DNA of 64,000 bases from Limanda limanda (GCF_963576545.1 NW_026870395.1:186001-250000); one strand, 5' to 3'; counted from the stretch's first letter, positions 10,401-25,210 are shown. Translations and numbers: made by a program. Notes: generated from the sequence alone by a model not told the origin.

Positions 10401-13400
10401 ACCGATCGATGCGCGCAACCCCATTTAGTGGGGGTAGAGCCTACTTGCAAGTCTCTCCGACCTTCACAAAAAAAGTTATTCAAGAATATCTCCTCAGATT
10501 TGGGGGAATTTCGTCGGTCGACCTCTTCCGAAGGTCGTACAAGCTCGGGGATGGTACCAATCGATCCGCAGGACCCAAATTAGTCCAGATGCAACCACTT
10601 TTCAAGTCTCTCCGACCTTCACAAAAAAAGTTATTCAAGAATATCTCTTTCTCCTATGTGCTTTCATCCCTAACCCTAACCCTAACCCTTCAGAAAGTCG
10701 GAGAAGCTCAAGGATGGTACCGATCGATGCGCGCTACCCCATTTAGTGGGGGTAGAGCCTACTTGCAAGTCTCTCCGACCTTCACAAAAAAAGTTATTCA
10801 AGAATATCTCTTTCTCCTATGTGCTTTCATCCCTAACCCTAACCCTAACCCTTCCGAAAGTCGGAGAAGCTCAAGGATGGTACCGATCGATGCGCGCAAC
10901 CCCATTTAGTGGGGGTAGAGCCTACTTGCAAGTCTCTCCGACCTTCACAAAAAAAGTTATTCAAGAATATCTCCTCAGATTTGGGGGAATTTCGTCGGTC
11001 GACCTCTTCCGAAGGTCGTACAAGCTCGGGGATGGTACCAATCGATCCGCAGGACCCAAATTAATCCAGATGCAACCACTTTCCAAGTCTCTCCGACCTT
11101 CACAAAAAAAGTTATTCAAGAATATCTCTTTCTCCTATGTGCTTTCATCCCTAACCCTAACCCTAACCCTTCAGAAAGTCGGAGAAGCTCAAGGATGGTA
11201 CCGATCGATGCGCGCTACCCCATTTAGTGGGGGTAGAGCCTACTTGCAAGTCTCTCCGACCTTCACAAAAAAAGTTATTCAAGAATATCTCTTTCTCCTA
11301 TGTGCTTTCATCCCTAACCCTAACCCTAACCCTTCAGAAAGTCGGAGAAGCTCAAGGATGGTACCGATCGATGCGCGCTACCCCATTTAGTGGGGGTAGA
11401 GCCTACTTGCAAGTCTCTCCGACCTTCACAAAAAAAGTTATTCAAGAATATCTCTTTCTCCTATGTGCTTTCATCCCTAACCCTAACCCTAACCCTTCCG
11501 AAAGTCGGAGAAGCTCAAGGATGGTACCGATCGATGCGCGCAACCCCATTTAGTGGGGGTAGAGCCTACTTGCAAGTCTCTCCGACCTTCACAAAAAAAG
11601 TTATTCAAGAATATCTCCTCAGATTTGGGGGAATTTCGTCGGTCGACCTCTTTCGAAGGTCGTACAAGCTCGGGGATGGTACCAATCGATCCGCAGGACC
11701 CAAATTAGTCCAGATGCAACCACTTTCCAAGTCTCTCCGACCTTCACAAAAAAAGTTATTCAAGAATATCTCTTTCTCCTATGTGCTTTCATCCCTAACC
11801 CTAACCCTAACCCTTCCGAAAGTCGGAGAAGCTCAAGGATGGTACCGATCGATGCGCGCTACCCCATTTAGTGGGGGTAGAGCCTACTTGCAAGTCTCTC
11901 CGACCTTCACAAAAAAAGTTATTCAAGAATATCTCTTTCTCCTATGTGCTTTCATCCCTAACCCTAACCCTAACCCTTCCGAAAGTCGGAGAAGCTCAAG
12001 GATGGTACCGATCGATGCGCGCAACCCCATTTAGTGGGGGTAGAGCCTACTTGCAAGTCTCTCCGACCTTCACAAAAAAAGTTATTCAAGAATATCTCCT
12101 CAGATTTGGGGGAATTTCGTCGGTCGACCTCTTCCGAAGGTCGTACAAGCTCGGGGATGGTACCAATCGATCCGCAGGACCCAAATTAATCCAGATGCAA
12201 CCACTTTCCAAGTCTCTCCGACCTTCACAAAAAAAGTTATTCAAGAATATCTCTTTCTCCTATGTGCTTTCATCCCTAACCCTAACCCTAACCCTTCCGA
12301 AAGTCGGAGAAGCTCAAGGATGGTACCGATCGATGCGCGCTACCCCATTTAGTGGGGGTAGAGCCTACTTGCAAGTCTCTCCGACCTTCACAAAAAAAGT
12401 TATTCAAGAATATCTCTTTCTCCTATGTGCTTTCATCCCTAACCCTAACCCTAACCCTTCCGAAAGTCGGAGAAGCTCAAGGATGGTACCGATCGATGCG
12501 CGCAACCCCATTTAGTGGGGGTAGAGCCTACTTGCAAGTCTCTCCGACCTTCACAAAAAAAGTTATTCAAGAATATCTCCTCAGATTTGGGGGAATTTCG
12601 TCGGTCGACCTCTTTCGAAGGTCGTACAAGCTCGGGGATGGTACCAATCGATCCGCAGGACCCAAATTAGTCCAGATGCAACCACTTTCCAAGTCTCTCC
12701 GACCTTCACAAAAAAAGTTATTCAAGAATATCTCTTTCTCCTATGTGCTTTCATCCCTAACCCTAACCCTAACCCTTCCGAAAGTCGGAGAAGCTCAAGG
12801 ATGGTACCGATCGATGTGCGCTACCCCATTTAGTGGGGGTAGAGCCTACTTGCAAGTCTCTCCGACCTTCACAAAAAAAGTTATTCAAGAATATCTCTTT
12901 CTCCTATGTGCTTTCATCCCTAACCCTAACCCTAACCCTTCCGAAAGTCGGAGAAGCTCAAGGATGGTACCGATCGATGCGCGCTACCCCATTTAGTGGG
13001 GGTAGAGCCTACTTGCAAGTCTCTCCGACCTTCACAAAAAAAGTTATTCAAGAATATCTCCTCAGATTTGGGGGAATTTCGTCGGTCGACCTCTTCCGAA
13101 GGTCGTACAAGCTCGGGGATGGTACCAATCGATTCGCAGGACCCAAATTAGTCCAGATGCAACCACTTTCCAAGTCTCTCCGACCTTCACAAAAAAAGTT
13201 ATTCAAGAATATCTCTTTCTCCTATGTGCTTTCATCCCTAACCCTAACCCTAATCCTTCCGAAAGTCGGAGAAGCTCAAGGATGGTACCGATCGATGTGC
13301 GCTACCCCATTTAGTGGGGGTAGAGCCTACTTGCAAGTCTCTCCGACCTTCACAAAAAAAGTTATTCAAGAATATCTCTTTCTCCTATGTGCTTTCATCC

Positions 13401-13947
13401 CTAACCCTAACCCTAACCCTTCCGAAAGTCGGAGAAGCTCAAGGATGGTACCGATCGATGCGCGCAACCCCATTTAGTGGGGGTAGAGCCTACTTGCAAG
13501 TCTCTCCGACCTTCACAAAAAAAGTTATTCAAGAATATCTCCTCAGATTTGGGGGAATTTCGTCGGTCGACCTCTTCCGAAGGTCGTACAAGCTCGGGGA
13601 TGGTACCAATCGATCAGCAGGACCCAAATTAGTCCAGATGCAACCACTTTCCAAGTCTCTCCGACCTTCACAAAAAAAGTTATTCAAGAATATCTCTTTC
13701 TCCTATGTGCTTTCATCCCTAACCCTAACCCTAACCCTTCCGAAAGTCGGAGAAGCTCAAGGATGGTACCAATCGATGCGCGCTACCCCATTTAGTGGGG
13801 GTAGAGCCTACTTGCAAGTCTCTCCGACCTTCACAAAAAAAGTTATTCAAGAATATCTCTTTCTCCTATGTGCTTTCATCCCTAACCCTAACCCTAACCC
13901 TTCCGAAAGTCGGAGAAGCTCAAGGATGGTACCGATCGATGCGCGCA

Positions 13948-14270
13948 ACCCCATTTAGTGGGGGTAGAGTAGAGCCTACTTGCAAGTCTCTCCGACCTTC
14001 ACAAAAAAAGTTATTCAAGAATATCTCCTCAGATTTGGGGGAATTTCGTCGGTCGACCTCTTCCGAAGGTCGTACAAGCTCGGGGATGGTACCAATCGAT
14101 CTGCAGGACCCAAATTAGTCCAGATGCAACCACTTTCCAAGTCTCTCCGACCTTCACAAAAAAAGTTATTCAAGAATATCTCTTTCTCCTATGTGCTTTC
14201 ATCCCTAACCCTAACCCTAATCCTTCCGAAAGTCGGAGAAGCTCAAGGATGGTACCGATCGATGTGCGCT
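13948..14270 (+). repeat. Dimer with a 5-bp duplication in its leader (323 bp)
   Basis: The leader reads GGGGTAGAGTAGAGCC, with TAGAG duplicated at 13965-13974. It is the only gain of sequence in any unit of the window and the only indel in a leader. The rest of the dimer is normal, with ATCTGCAGG in B and TAATCC in the telomeric block of the A half. Confidence 0.95.
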
Positions 14271-17200
14271 ACCCCATTTAGTGGGGGTAGAGCCTACTTG
14301 CAAGTCTCTCCGACCTTCACAAAAAAAGTTATTCAAGAATATCTCTTTCTCCTATGTGCTTTCATCCCTAACCCTAACCCTAACCCTTCCGAAAGTCGGA
14401 GAAGCTCAAGGATGGTACCGATCGATGCGCGCTACCCCATTTAGTGGGGGTAGAGCCTACTTGCAAGTCTCTCCGACCTTCACAAAAAAAGTTATTCAAG
14501 AATATCTCTTTCTCCTATGTGCTTTCATCCCTAACCCTAACCCTAACCCTTCCGAAAGTCGGAGAAGCTCAAGGATGGTACTGATCGATGCGCGCTACCC
14601 CATTTAGTGGGGGTAGAGCCTACTTGCAAGTCTCTCCGACCTTCACAAAAAAAGTTATTCAAGAATATCTCTTTCTCCTATGTGCTTTCATCCCTAACCC
14701 TAACCCTAACCCTTCCGAAAGTCGGAGAAGCTCAAGGATGGTACTGGTCGATGCGCGCAACCCCATTTAGTGGGGGTAGAGCCTACTTGCAAGTCTCTCC
14801 GACCTTCACAAAAAAAGTTATTCAAGAATATCTCCTCAGATTTGGGGGAATTTCGTCGGTCGACCTCTTCCGAAGGTCGTACAAGCTCGGGGATGGTACC
14901 AATCGATCCGCAGGACCCAAATTAGTCCAGATGCAACCACTTTCCAAGTCTCTCCGACCTTCACAAAAAAAGTTATTCAAGAATATCTCTTTCTCCTATG
15001 TGCTTTCATCCCTAACCCTAACCCTAACCCTTCCGAAAGTCGGAGAAGCTCAAGGATGGTACCGATCGATGCGCGCTACCCCATTTAGTGGGGGTAGAGC
15101 CTACTTGCAAGTCTCTCCGACCTTCACAAAAAACGTTATTCAAGAATATCTCTTTCTCCTATGTGCTTTCATCCCTAACCCTAACCCTAACCCTTCCGAA
15201 AGTCGGAGAAGCTCAAGGATGGTACCGATCGATGCGCGTTACCCCATTTAGTGGGGGTAGAGCCTACTTGCAAGTCTCTCCGACCTTCACAAAAAAAGTT
15301 ATTCAAGAATATCTCCTCAGATTTGGGGGAATTTCGTCGGTCGACCTCTTCCGAAGGTCGTACAAGCTCGGGGATGGTACCAATCGATCTGCAGGACCCA
15401 AATTAGTCCAGATGCAACCACTTTCCAAGTCTCTCCGACCTTCACAAAAAAAGTTATTCAAGAATATCTCTTTCTCCTATGTGCTTTCATCCCTAACCCT
15501 AACCCTAACCCTTCCGAAAGTCGGAGAAGCTCAAGGATGGTACCGATCGATGCGCGCTACCCCATTTAGTGGGGGTAGAGCCTACTTGCAAGTCTCTCCG
15601 ACCTTCACAAAAAAAGTTATTCAAGAATATCTCTTTCTCCTATGTGCTTTCATCCCTAACCCTAACCCTAACCCTTCCGAAAGTCGGAGAAGCTCAAGGA
15701 TGGTACCGATCGATGCGCGCTACCCCATTTAGTGGGGGTAGAGCCTACTTGCAAGTCTCTCCGACCTTCACAAAAAAAGTTATTCAAGAATATCTCTTTC
15801 TCCTATGTGCTTTCATCCCTAACCCTAACCCTAACCCTTCCGAAAATCGGAGAAGCTCAAGGATGGTACCGATCGATGCGCGCTACCCCATTTAGTGGGG
15901 GTAGAGCCTACTTGCAAGTCTCTCCGACCTTCACAAAAAAAGTTATTCAAGAATATCTCTTTCTCCTATGTGCTTTCATCCCTAACCCTAACCCTAACCC
16001 TTCCGAAAGTCGGAGAAGCTCAAGGATGGTACCGATCGATGCGCGCAACCCCATTTAGTGGGGGTAGAGCCTACTTGCAAGTCTCTCCGACCTTCACAAA
16101 AAAAGTTATTCAAGAATATCTCCTCAGATTTGGGGGAATTTCGTCGGTCGACCTCTTCCGAAGGTCGTACAAGCTCGGGGATGGTACCAATCGATCAGCA
16201 GGACCCAAATTAGTCCAGATGCAACCACTTTCCAAGTCTCTCCGACCTTCACAAAAAAAGTTATTCAAGAATATCTCTTTCTCCTATGTGCTTTCATCCC
16301 TAACCCTAACCCTAACCCTTCCGAAAGTCGGAGAAGCTCAAGGATGGTACCAATCGATGCGCGCTACCCCATTTAGTGGGGGTAGAGCCTACTTGCAAGT
16401 CTCTCCGACCTTCACAAAAAAAGTTATTCAAGAATATCTCTTTCTCCTATGTGCTTTCATCCCTAACCCTAACCCTAACCCTTCCGAAAGTCGGAGAAGC
16501 TCAAGGATGGTACCGATCGATGTGCGCTACCCCATCTAGTGGGGGTAGAGCCTACTTGCAAGTCTCTCCGACCTTCACAAAAAAAGTTATTCAAGAATAT
16601 CTCCTCAGATTTGGGGGAATTTCGTCGGTCGACCTCTTCCGAAGGTCGTACAAGCTCGGGGATGGTACCAATCGATCCGCAGGACCCAAATTAGTCCAGA
16701 TGCAACCACTTTCCAAGTCTCTCCGACCTTCACAAAAAAAGTTATTCAAGAATATCTCTTTCTCCTATGTGCTTTCATCCCTAACCCTAACCCTAACCCT
16801 TCCGAAAGTAGGAGAAGCTCAAGGATGGTACCGATCGATGCGCGCTACCCCATTTAGTGGGGGTAGAGCCTACTTGCAAGTCTCTCCGACCTTCACAAAA
16901 AAAGTTATTCAAGAATATCTCTTTCTCCTATGTGCTTTCATCCCTAACCCTAACCCTAACCCTTCCGAAAGTCGGAGAAGCTCAAGGATGGTACCGATCG
17001 ATGCGCGCTACCCCATTTAGTGGGGGTAGAGCCTACTTGCAAGTCTCTCCGACCTTCACAAAAAAAGTTATTCAAGAATATCTCCTCAGATTTGGGGGAA
17101 TTTCGTCGGTCGACCTCTTCCGAAGGTCGTACAAGCTCGGGGATGGTACCAATCGATCAGCAGGACCCAAATTAGTCCAGATGCAACCACTTTCCAAGTC

Positions 17201-20200
17201 TCTCCGACCTTCACAAAAAAAGTTATTCAAGAATATCTCTTTCTCCTATGTGCTTTCATCCCTAACCCTAACCCTAACCCTTCCGAAAGTCGGAGAAGCT
17301 CAAGGATGGTACCGATCGATGCGCGCTACCCCATTTAGTGGGGGTAGAGCCTACTTGCAAGTCTCTCCGACCTTCACAAAAAAAGTTATTCAAGAATATC
17401 TCTTTCTCCTATGTGCTTTCATCCCTAACCCTAACCCTAACCCTTCCGAAAGTCGGAGAAGCTCAAGGATGTTACCGATCGATGCGCGCTACCCCATTTA
17501 GTGGGGGTAGAGCCTACTTGCAAGTCTCTCCGACCTTCACAAAAAAAGTTATTCAAGAATATCTCTTTCTCCTATGTGCTTTCATCCCTAACCCTAACCC
17601 TAACCCTTCCGAAAGTCGGAGAAGCTCAAGGATGGTACCGATCGATGCGCGCTACCCCATTTAGTGGGGGTAGAGCCTACTTGCAAGTCTCTCCGACCTT
17701 CACAAAAAAAGTTATTCAAGAATATCTCTTTCTCCTATGTGCTTTCATCCCTAACCCTAACCCTAACCCTTCCGAAAGTCGGAGAAGCTCAAGGATGGTA
17801 CCGATCGATGCGCGCTAACCCATTTAGTGGGGGTAGAGCCTACTTGCAAGTCTCTCCGACCTTCACAAAAAAAGTTATTCAAGAATATCTCCTCAGATTT
17901 GGGGGAATTTCGTCGGTCGACCTCTTCCGAAGGTCGTACAAGCTCGGGGATGGTACCAATCGATCCGCAGGACCCAAATTAGTCCAGATGCAACCACTTT
18001 CCAAGTCTCTCCGACCTTCACAAAAAAAGTTATTCAAGAATATCTCTTTCTCCTATGTGCTTTCATCCCTAACCCTAACCCTAACCCTTCCGAAAGTCGG
18101 AGAAGCTCAAGGATAGTACCGATCGATGCGCGCTACCCCATTTAGTGGGGGTAGAGCCTACTTGCAAGTCTCTCCGACCTTCACAAAAAAAGTTATTCAA
18201 GAATATCTCTTTCTCCTATGTGCTTTCATCCCTAACCCTAACCCTAACCCTTCCGAAAGTCGGAGAAGCTCAAGGATGGTACTGGTCGATGCGCGCAACC
18301 CCATTTAGTGGGGGTAGAGCCTACTTGCAAGTCTCTCCGACCTTCACAAAAAAAGTTATTCAAGAATATCTCCTCAGATTTGGGGGAATTTCGTCAGTCG
18401 ACCTCTTCCGAAGGTCGTACAAGCTCGGGGATGGTACCAATCGATCCGCAGGACCCAAATTAGTCCAGATGCAACCACTTTCCAAGTCTCTCCGACCTTC
18501 ACAAAAAAAGTTATTCAAGAATATCTCTTTCTCCTATGTGCTTTCATCCCTAACCCTAACCCTAACCCTTCCGAAAGTCGGAGAAGCTCAAGGATGGTAC
18601 CGATCGATGCGCGCTACCCCATTTAGTGGGGGTAGAGCCTACTTGCAAGTCTCTCCGACCTTCACAAAAAAAGTTATTCAAGAATATCTCTTTCTCCTAT
18701 GTGCTTTCATCCCTAACCCTAACCCTAACCCTTCCGAAAGTCGGAGAAGCTCAAGGATGGTACCGATCGATGCGCGCTACCCCATTTAGTGGGGGTAGAG
18801 CCTACTTGCAAGTCTCTCCGACCTTCACAAAAAAAGTTATTCAAGAATATCTCCTCAGATTTGGGGGAATTTCGTCGGTCGACCTCTTCCGAAGGTCGTA
18901 CAAGCTCGGGGATGGTACCAATCGATCCGCAGGACCCAAATTAGTCCAGATGCAACCACTTTTCAAGTCTCTCCGACCTTCACAAAAAAAGTTATTCAAG
19001 AATATCTCTTTCTCCTATGTGCTTTCATCCCTAACCCTAACCCTAACCCTTCCGAAAGTCGGAGAAGCTCAAGGATGGTACCGATCGATGCGCGCTACCC
19101 CATTTAGTGGGGGTAGAGCCTACTTGCAAGTCTCTCCGACCTTCACAAAAAAAGTTATTCAAGAATATCTCTTTCTCCTATGTGCTTTCATCCCTAACCC
19201 TAACCCTAACCCTTCCGAAAGTCGGAGAAGCTCAAGGATGGTACCGATCGATGCGCGCAACCCCATTTAGTGGGGGTAGAGCCTACTTGCAAGTCTCTCC
19301 GACCTTCACAAAAAAAGTTATTCAAGAATATCTCCTCAGATTTGGGGGAATTTCGTCGGTCGACCTCTTTCGAAGGTCGTACAAGCTCGGGGATGGTACC
19401 AATCGATCAGCAGGACCCAAATTAGTCCAGATGCAACCACTTTCCAAGTCTCTCCGACCTTCACAAAAAAAGTTATTCAAGAATATCTCTTTCTCCTATG
19501 TGCTTTCATCCCTAACCCTAACCCTAACCCTTCCGAAAGTCGGAGAAGCTCAAGGATGGTACCGATCGATGCGCGCTACCCCATTTAGTGGGGGTAGAGC
19601 CTACTTGCAAGTCTCTCCGACCTTCACAAAAAAAGTTATTCAAGAATATCTCTTTCTCCTATGTGCTTTCATCCCTAACCCTAACCCTAACCCTTCCGAA
19701 AGTCGGAGAAGCTCAAGGATGGTACCGATCGATGCGCGCTACCCCATTTAGTGGGGGTAGAGCCTACTTGCAAGTCTCTCCGACCTTCACAAAAAAAGTT
19801 ATTCAAGAATATCTCTTTCTCCTATGTGCTTTCATCCCTAACCCTAACCCTAACCCTTCCGAAAGTCGGAGAAGCTCAAGGATGGTACTGGTCGATGCGC
19901 GCAACCCCATTTAGTGGGGGTAGAGCCTACTTGCAAGTCTCTCCGACCTTCACAAAAAAAGTTATTCAAGAATATCTCCTCAGATTTGGGGGAATTTCGT
20001 TGGTCGACCTCTTCCGAAGGTCGTACAAGCTCGGGGATGGTACCAATCGATCCGCAGGACCCAAATTAGTCCAGATGCAACCACTTTCCAAGTCTCTCCG
20101 ACCTTCACAAAAAAAGTTATTCAAGAATATCTCTTTCTCCTATGTGCTTTCATCCCTAACCCTAACCCTAACCCTTCCGAAAGTCGGAGAAGCTCAAGGA

Positions 20201-23200
20201 TGGTACCGATCGATGCGCGCTACCCCATTTAGTGGGGGTAGAGCCTACTTGCAAGTCTCTCGGACCTTCACAAAAAAAGTTATTCAAGAATATCTCTTTC
20301 TCCTATGTGCTTTCATCCCTAACCCTAACCCTAACCCTTCCGAAAGTCGGAGAAGCTCAAGGATGGTACCGATCGATGCGCGCTACCCCATTTAGTGGGG
20401 GTAGAGCCTACTTGCAAGTCTCTCCGACCTTCACAAAAAAAGTTATTCAAGAATATCTCCTCAGATTTGGGGGAATTTCGTCGGTCGACCTCTTCCAAAG
20501 GTCGTACAAGCTCGGGGATGGTACCAATCGATCTGCAGGACCCAAATTAGTCCAGATGCAACCACTTTCCAAGTCTCTCCGACCTTCACAAAAAAAGTTA
20601 TTCAAGAATATCTCTTTCTCCTATGTGCTTTCATCCCTAACCCTAACCCTAACCCTTCCGAAAATCGGAGAAGCTCAAGGATGGTACCGATCGATGCGCG
20701 CTACCCCATTTAGTGGGGGTAGAGCCTACTTGCAAGTCTCTCCGACCTTCACAAAAAAAGTTATTCAAGAATATCTCTTTCTCCTATGTGCTTTCATCCC
20801 TAACCCTAACCCTAACCCTTCCGAAAGTCGGAGAAGCTCAAGGATGGTACCGATCGATGCGCGCTACCCCATTTAGTGGGGGTAGAGCCTACTTGCAAGT
20901 CTCTCCGACCTTCACAAAAAAAGTTATTCAAGAATATCTCCTCAGATTTGGGGGAATTTCGTCGGTTGACCTCTTCCGAAGGTCGTACAAGCTCGGGGAT
21001 GGTACCAATCGATCTGCAGGACCCAAATTAGTCCAGATGCAACCACTTTCCAAGTCTCTCCGACCTTCACAAAAAAAGTTATTCAAGAATATCTCTTTCT
21101 CCTATGTGCTTTCATCCCTAACCCTAACCCTAACCCTTCCGAAAGTCGGAGAAGCTCAATGATGGTACCGATCGATGCGCGCTACCCCATTTAGTGGGGG
21201 TAGAGCCTACTTGCAAGTCTCTCCGACCTTCACAAAAAAAGTTATTCAAGAATATCTCTTTCTCCTATGTGCTTTCATCCCTAACCCTAACCCTAACCCT
21301 TCCGAAAGTCGGAGAAGCTCAAGGATGGTACCGATCGATGCGCGCTACCCCATTTAGTGGGGGTAGAGCCTACTTGCAAGTCTCTCCGACCTTCACAAAA
21401 AAAGTTATTCAAGAATATCTCTTTCTCCTATGTGCTTTCATCCCTAACCCTAACCCTAACCCTTCCGAAAGTCGGAGAAGCTCAAGGATGGTACCGATCG
21501 ATGCGCGCTACCCCATTTAGTGGGGGTAGAGCCTACTTGCAAGTCTCTCCGACCTTCACAAAAAAAGTTATTCAAGAATATCTCTTTCTCCTATGTGCTT
21601 TCATCCCTAACCCTAACCCTAACCCTTCCGAAAGTCGGAGAAGCTCATGGATGGTACCGATCGATGCGCGCAACCCCATTTAGTGGGGGTAGAGCCTACT
21701 TGCAAGTCTCTCCGACCTTCACAAAAAAAGTTATTCAAGAATATCTCCTCAGATTTGGGGGAATTTCGTCGGTCGACCTCTTCCGAAGGTCGTACAAGCT
21801 CGGGGATGGTACCAATCGATCAGCAGGACCCAAATTAGTCCAGATGCAACCACTTTCCAAGTCTCTCCGACCTTCACAAAAAAAGTTATTCAAGAATATC
21901 TCTTTCTCCTATGTGCTTTCATCCCTAACCCTAACCCTAACCCTTCCGAAAGTTGGAGAAGCTCAAGGATGGTACCGATCGATGCGCGCTACCCCATTTA
22001 GTGGGGGTAGAGCCTACTTGCAAGTCTCTCCGACCTTCACAAAAAAAGTTATTCAAGAATATCTCTTTCTCCTATGTGCTTTCATCCCTAACCCTAACCC
22101 TAACCCTTCCGAAAGTCGGAGAAGCTCAAGGATGGTACCGATCGATGCGCGCAACCCCATTTAGTGGGGGTAGAGCCTACTTGCAAGTCTCTCCGACCTT
22201 CACAAAAAAAGTTATTCAAGAATATCTCCTCAGATTTGGGGGAATTTCGTCGGTCGACCTCTTTCGAAGGTCGTACAAGCTCGGGGATGGTACCAATCGA
22301 TCCGCAGGACCCAAATTAGTCCAGATGCAACCACTTTCCAAGTCTCTCCGACCTTCACAAAAAAAGTTATTCAAGAATATCTCTTTCTCCTATGTGCTTT
22401 CATCCCTAACCCTAACCCTAACCCTTCCAAAAGTCGGAGAAGCTCAAGGATGGTACCGATCGATGCGCGCTACCCCATTTAGTGGGGGTAGAGCCTACTT
22501 GCAAGTCTCTCCGACCTTCACAAAAAAAGTTATTCAAGAATATCTCTTTCTCCTATGTGCTTTCATCCCTAACCCTAACCCTAACCCTTCCGAAAGTCGG
22601 AGAAGCTCAAGGATGGTACTGATCGATGTGCGCTACCCCATTTAGTGGGGGTAGAGCCTACTTGCAAGTCTCTCCGACCTTCACAAAAAACGTTATTCAA
22701 GAATATCTCTTTCTCCTATGTGCTTTCATCCCTAACCCTAACCCTAACCCTTCCGAAAGTCGGAGAAGCTCAAGGATGGTACCGATCGATGCGCGCTACC
22801 CCATTTAGTGGGGGTAGAGCCTACTTGCAAGTCTCTCCGACCTTCACAAAAAAAGTTATTCAAGAATATCTCCTCAGATTTGGGGGAATTTCGTCGGTCG
22901 ACCTCTTCCGAAGGTCGTACAAGCTCGGGGATGGTACCAATCGATCCGCAGGACCCAAATTAGTCCAGATGCAACCACTTTCCAAGTCTCTCCGACCTTC
23001 ACAAAAAAAGTTATTCAAGAATATCTCTTTCTCCTATGTGCTTTCATCCCTAACCCTAACCCTAACCCTTCCAAAAGTCGGAGAAGCTCAAGGATGGTAC
23101 CGATCGATGCGCGCTACCCCATTTAGTGGGGGTAGAGCCTACTTGCAAGTCTCTCCGACCTTCACAAAAAAAGTTATTCAAGAATATCTCTTTCTCCTAT

Positions 23201-25210
23201 GTGCTTTCATCCCTAACCCTAACCCTAACCCTTCCGAAAGTCGGAGAAGCTCAAGGATGGTACCGATCGATGCGCGCTACCCCATTTAGTGGGGGTAGAG
23301 CCTACTTGCAAGTCTCTCCGACCTTCACAAAAAAAGTTATTCAAGAATATCTCTTTCTCCTATGTGCTTTCATCCCTAACCCTAACCCTAACCCTTCCGA
23401 AAGTCGGAGAAGCTCAAGGATGGTACCGATCGATGCGCGCTACCCCATTTAGTGGGGGTAGAGCCTACTTGCAAGTCTCTCCGACCTTCACAAAAAAAGT
23501 TATTCAAGAATATCTCTTTCTCCTATGTGCTTTCATCCCTAACCCTAACCCTAACCCTTCCGAAAGTCGGAGAAGCTCAAGGATGGTACCGATCGATGCG
23601 CGCACCCCCATTTAGTGGGGGTAGAGCCTACTTGCAAGTCTCTCCGACCTTCACAAAAAAAGTTATTCAAGAATATCTCCTCAGATTTGGGGGAATTTCG
23701 TCGGTCGACCTCTTCCGAAGGTCGTACAAGCTCGGGGATGGTACCAATCGATCCGCAGGACCCAAATTAGTCCAGATGCAACCACTTTCCAAGTCTCTCC
23801 GACCTTCACAAAAAAAGTTATTCAAGAATATCTCTTTCTCCTATGTGCTTTCATCCCTAACCCTAACCCTAACCCTTCCGAATGTCGGAGAAGCTCAAGG
23901 ATGGTACCGATCGATGCGCGCTACCCCATTTAGTGGGGGTAGAGCCTACTTGCAAGTCTCTCCGACCTTCACAAAAAAAGTTATTCAAGAATATCTCTTT
24001 CTCCTATGTGCTTTCATCCCTAACCCTAACTCTAACCCTTCCGAAAGTCGGAGAAGCTCAAGGATGGTACCGATCGATGCGCGCAACCCCATTTAGTGGG
24101 GGTAGAGCCTACTTGCAAGTCTCTCCGACCTTCACAAAAAAAGTTATTCAAGAATATCTCCTCAGATTTGGGGGAATTTCGTCGGTCGACCTCTTTCGAA
24201 GGTCGTACAAGCTCGGGGATGGTACCAATCGATCCGCAGGACCCAAATTAGTCCAGATGCAACCACTTTCCAAGTCTCTCCGACCTTCACAAAAAAAGTT
24301 ATTCAAGAATATCTCTTTCTCCTATGTGCTTTCATCCCTAACCCTAACCCTAACCCTTCCGAAAGTCGGAGAAGCTCAAGGATGGTACCGATCGATGCGC
24401 GCTACCCCATTTAGTGGGGGTAGAGCCTACTTGCAAGTCTCTCCGACCTTCACAAAAAAAGTTATTCAAGAATATCTCTTTCTCCTATGTGCTTTCATCC
24501 CTAACCCTAACCCTAACCCTTCCGAAAGTCGGAGAAGCTCAAGGATGGTACCGATCGATGCGCGCAACCCCATTTAGTGGGGGTAGAGCCTACTTGCAAG
24601 TCTCTCCGACCTTCACAAAAAAAGTTATTCAAGAATATCTCCTCAGATTTGGGGGAATTTCGTCGGTCGACCTCTTTCGAAGGTCGTACAAGCTCGGGGA
24701 TGGTACCAATCGATCCGCAGGACCCAAATTAGTCCAGATGCAACCACTTTCCAAGTCTCTCCGACCTTCACAAAAAAAGTTATTCAAGAATATCTCTTTC
24801 TCCTATGTGCTTTCATCCCTAACCCTAACCCTAACCCTTCCGAAAGTCGGAGAAGCTCAAGGATGGTACCGATCGATGCGCGCTACCCCATTTAGTGGGG
24901 GTAGAGCCTACTTGCAAGTCTCTCCGACCTTCACAAAAAAAGTTATTCAAGAATATCTCTTTCTCCTATGTGCTTTCATCCCTAACCCTAACCCTAACCC
25001 TTCCGAAAGTCGGAGAAGCTCAAGGATGGTACCGATCGATGCGCGCTACCCCATTTAGTGGGGGTAGAGCCTACTTGCAAGTCTCTCCGACCTTCACAAA
25101 AAAAGTTATTCAAGAATATCTCTTTCTCCTATGTGCTTTCATCCCTAACCCTAACCCTAACCCTTCCGAAAGTCGGAGAAGCTCAAGGATGGTACTGGTC
25201 GATGCGCGCA
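13948..25210 (+). repeat. Array segment 3: alternating dimers and short monomer runs
   Basis: Unit order from 13948: 2(+5 bp) 1 1 1 2 1 2 1 1 1 2 1 2 1 2 1 1 1 2 1 2 1 2 1 2 1 1 2 1 2 1 2 1 1 1 2 1 2 1 1 2 1 1 1 2 1 2 1 2 1 1. Monomer runs are mostly one or three long. Point variants shared by separated units (ATCAGCAGG, ACTGGTCGATG, ATGTGCGC) show copying between positions. The monomer at 17654 ends in GCTAACC instead of GCTACCC. No gene is present. Confidence 0.93.

Larger units (their letters stand above)
5119..13947 (+). repeat. Array segment 2: mainly 481-bp (2-1) rhythm
   Basis: Unit order from 5119: 2 1 2 1 1 1 2 1 2 1 2 1 2 2 1 2 1 1 1 2 1 2 1 2 1 2 1 1 2 1 2 1 2 1 2 1 2 1. Nearly every dimer is followed by one monomer, making a 481-bp higher-order unit. 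No contracted telomeric block occurs here. Two adjacent 481-bp units starting at 9937 and 10418 share the CACTTTTCAAG plus CCCTTCAG marker pair, which shows local tandem copying. Confidence 0.93.
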
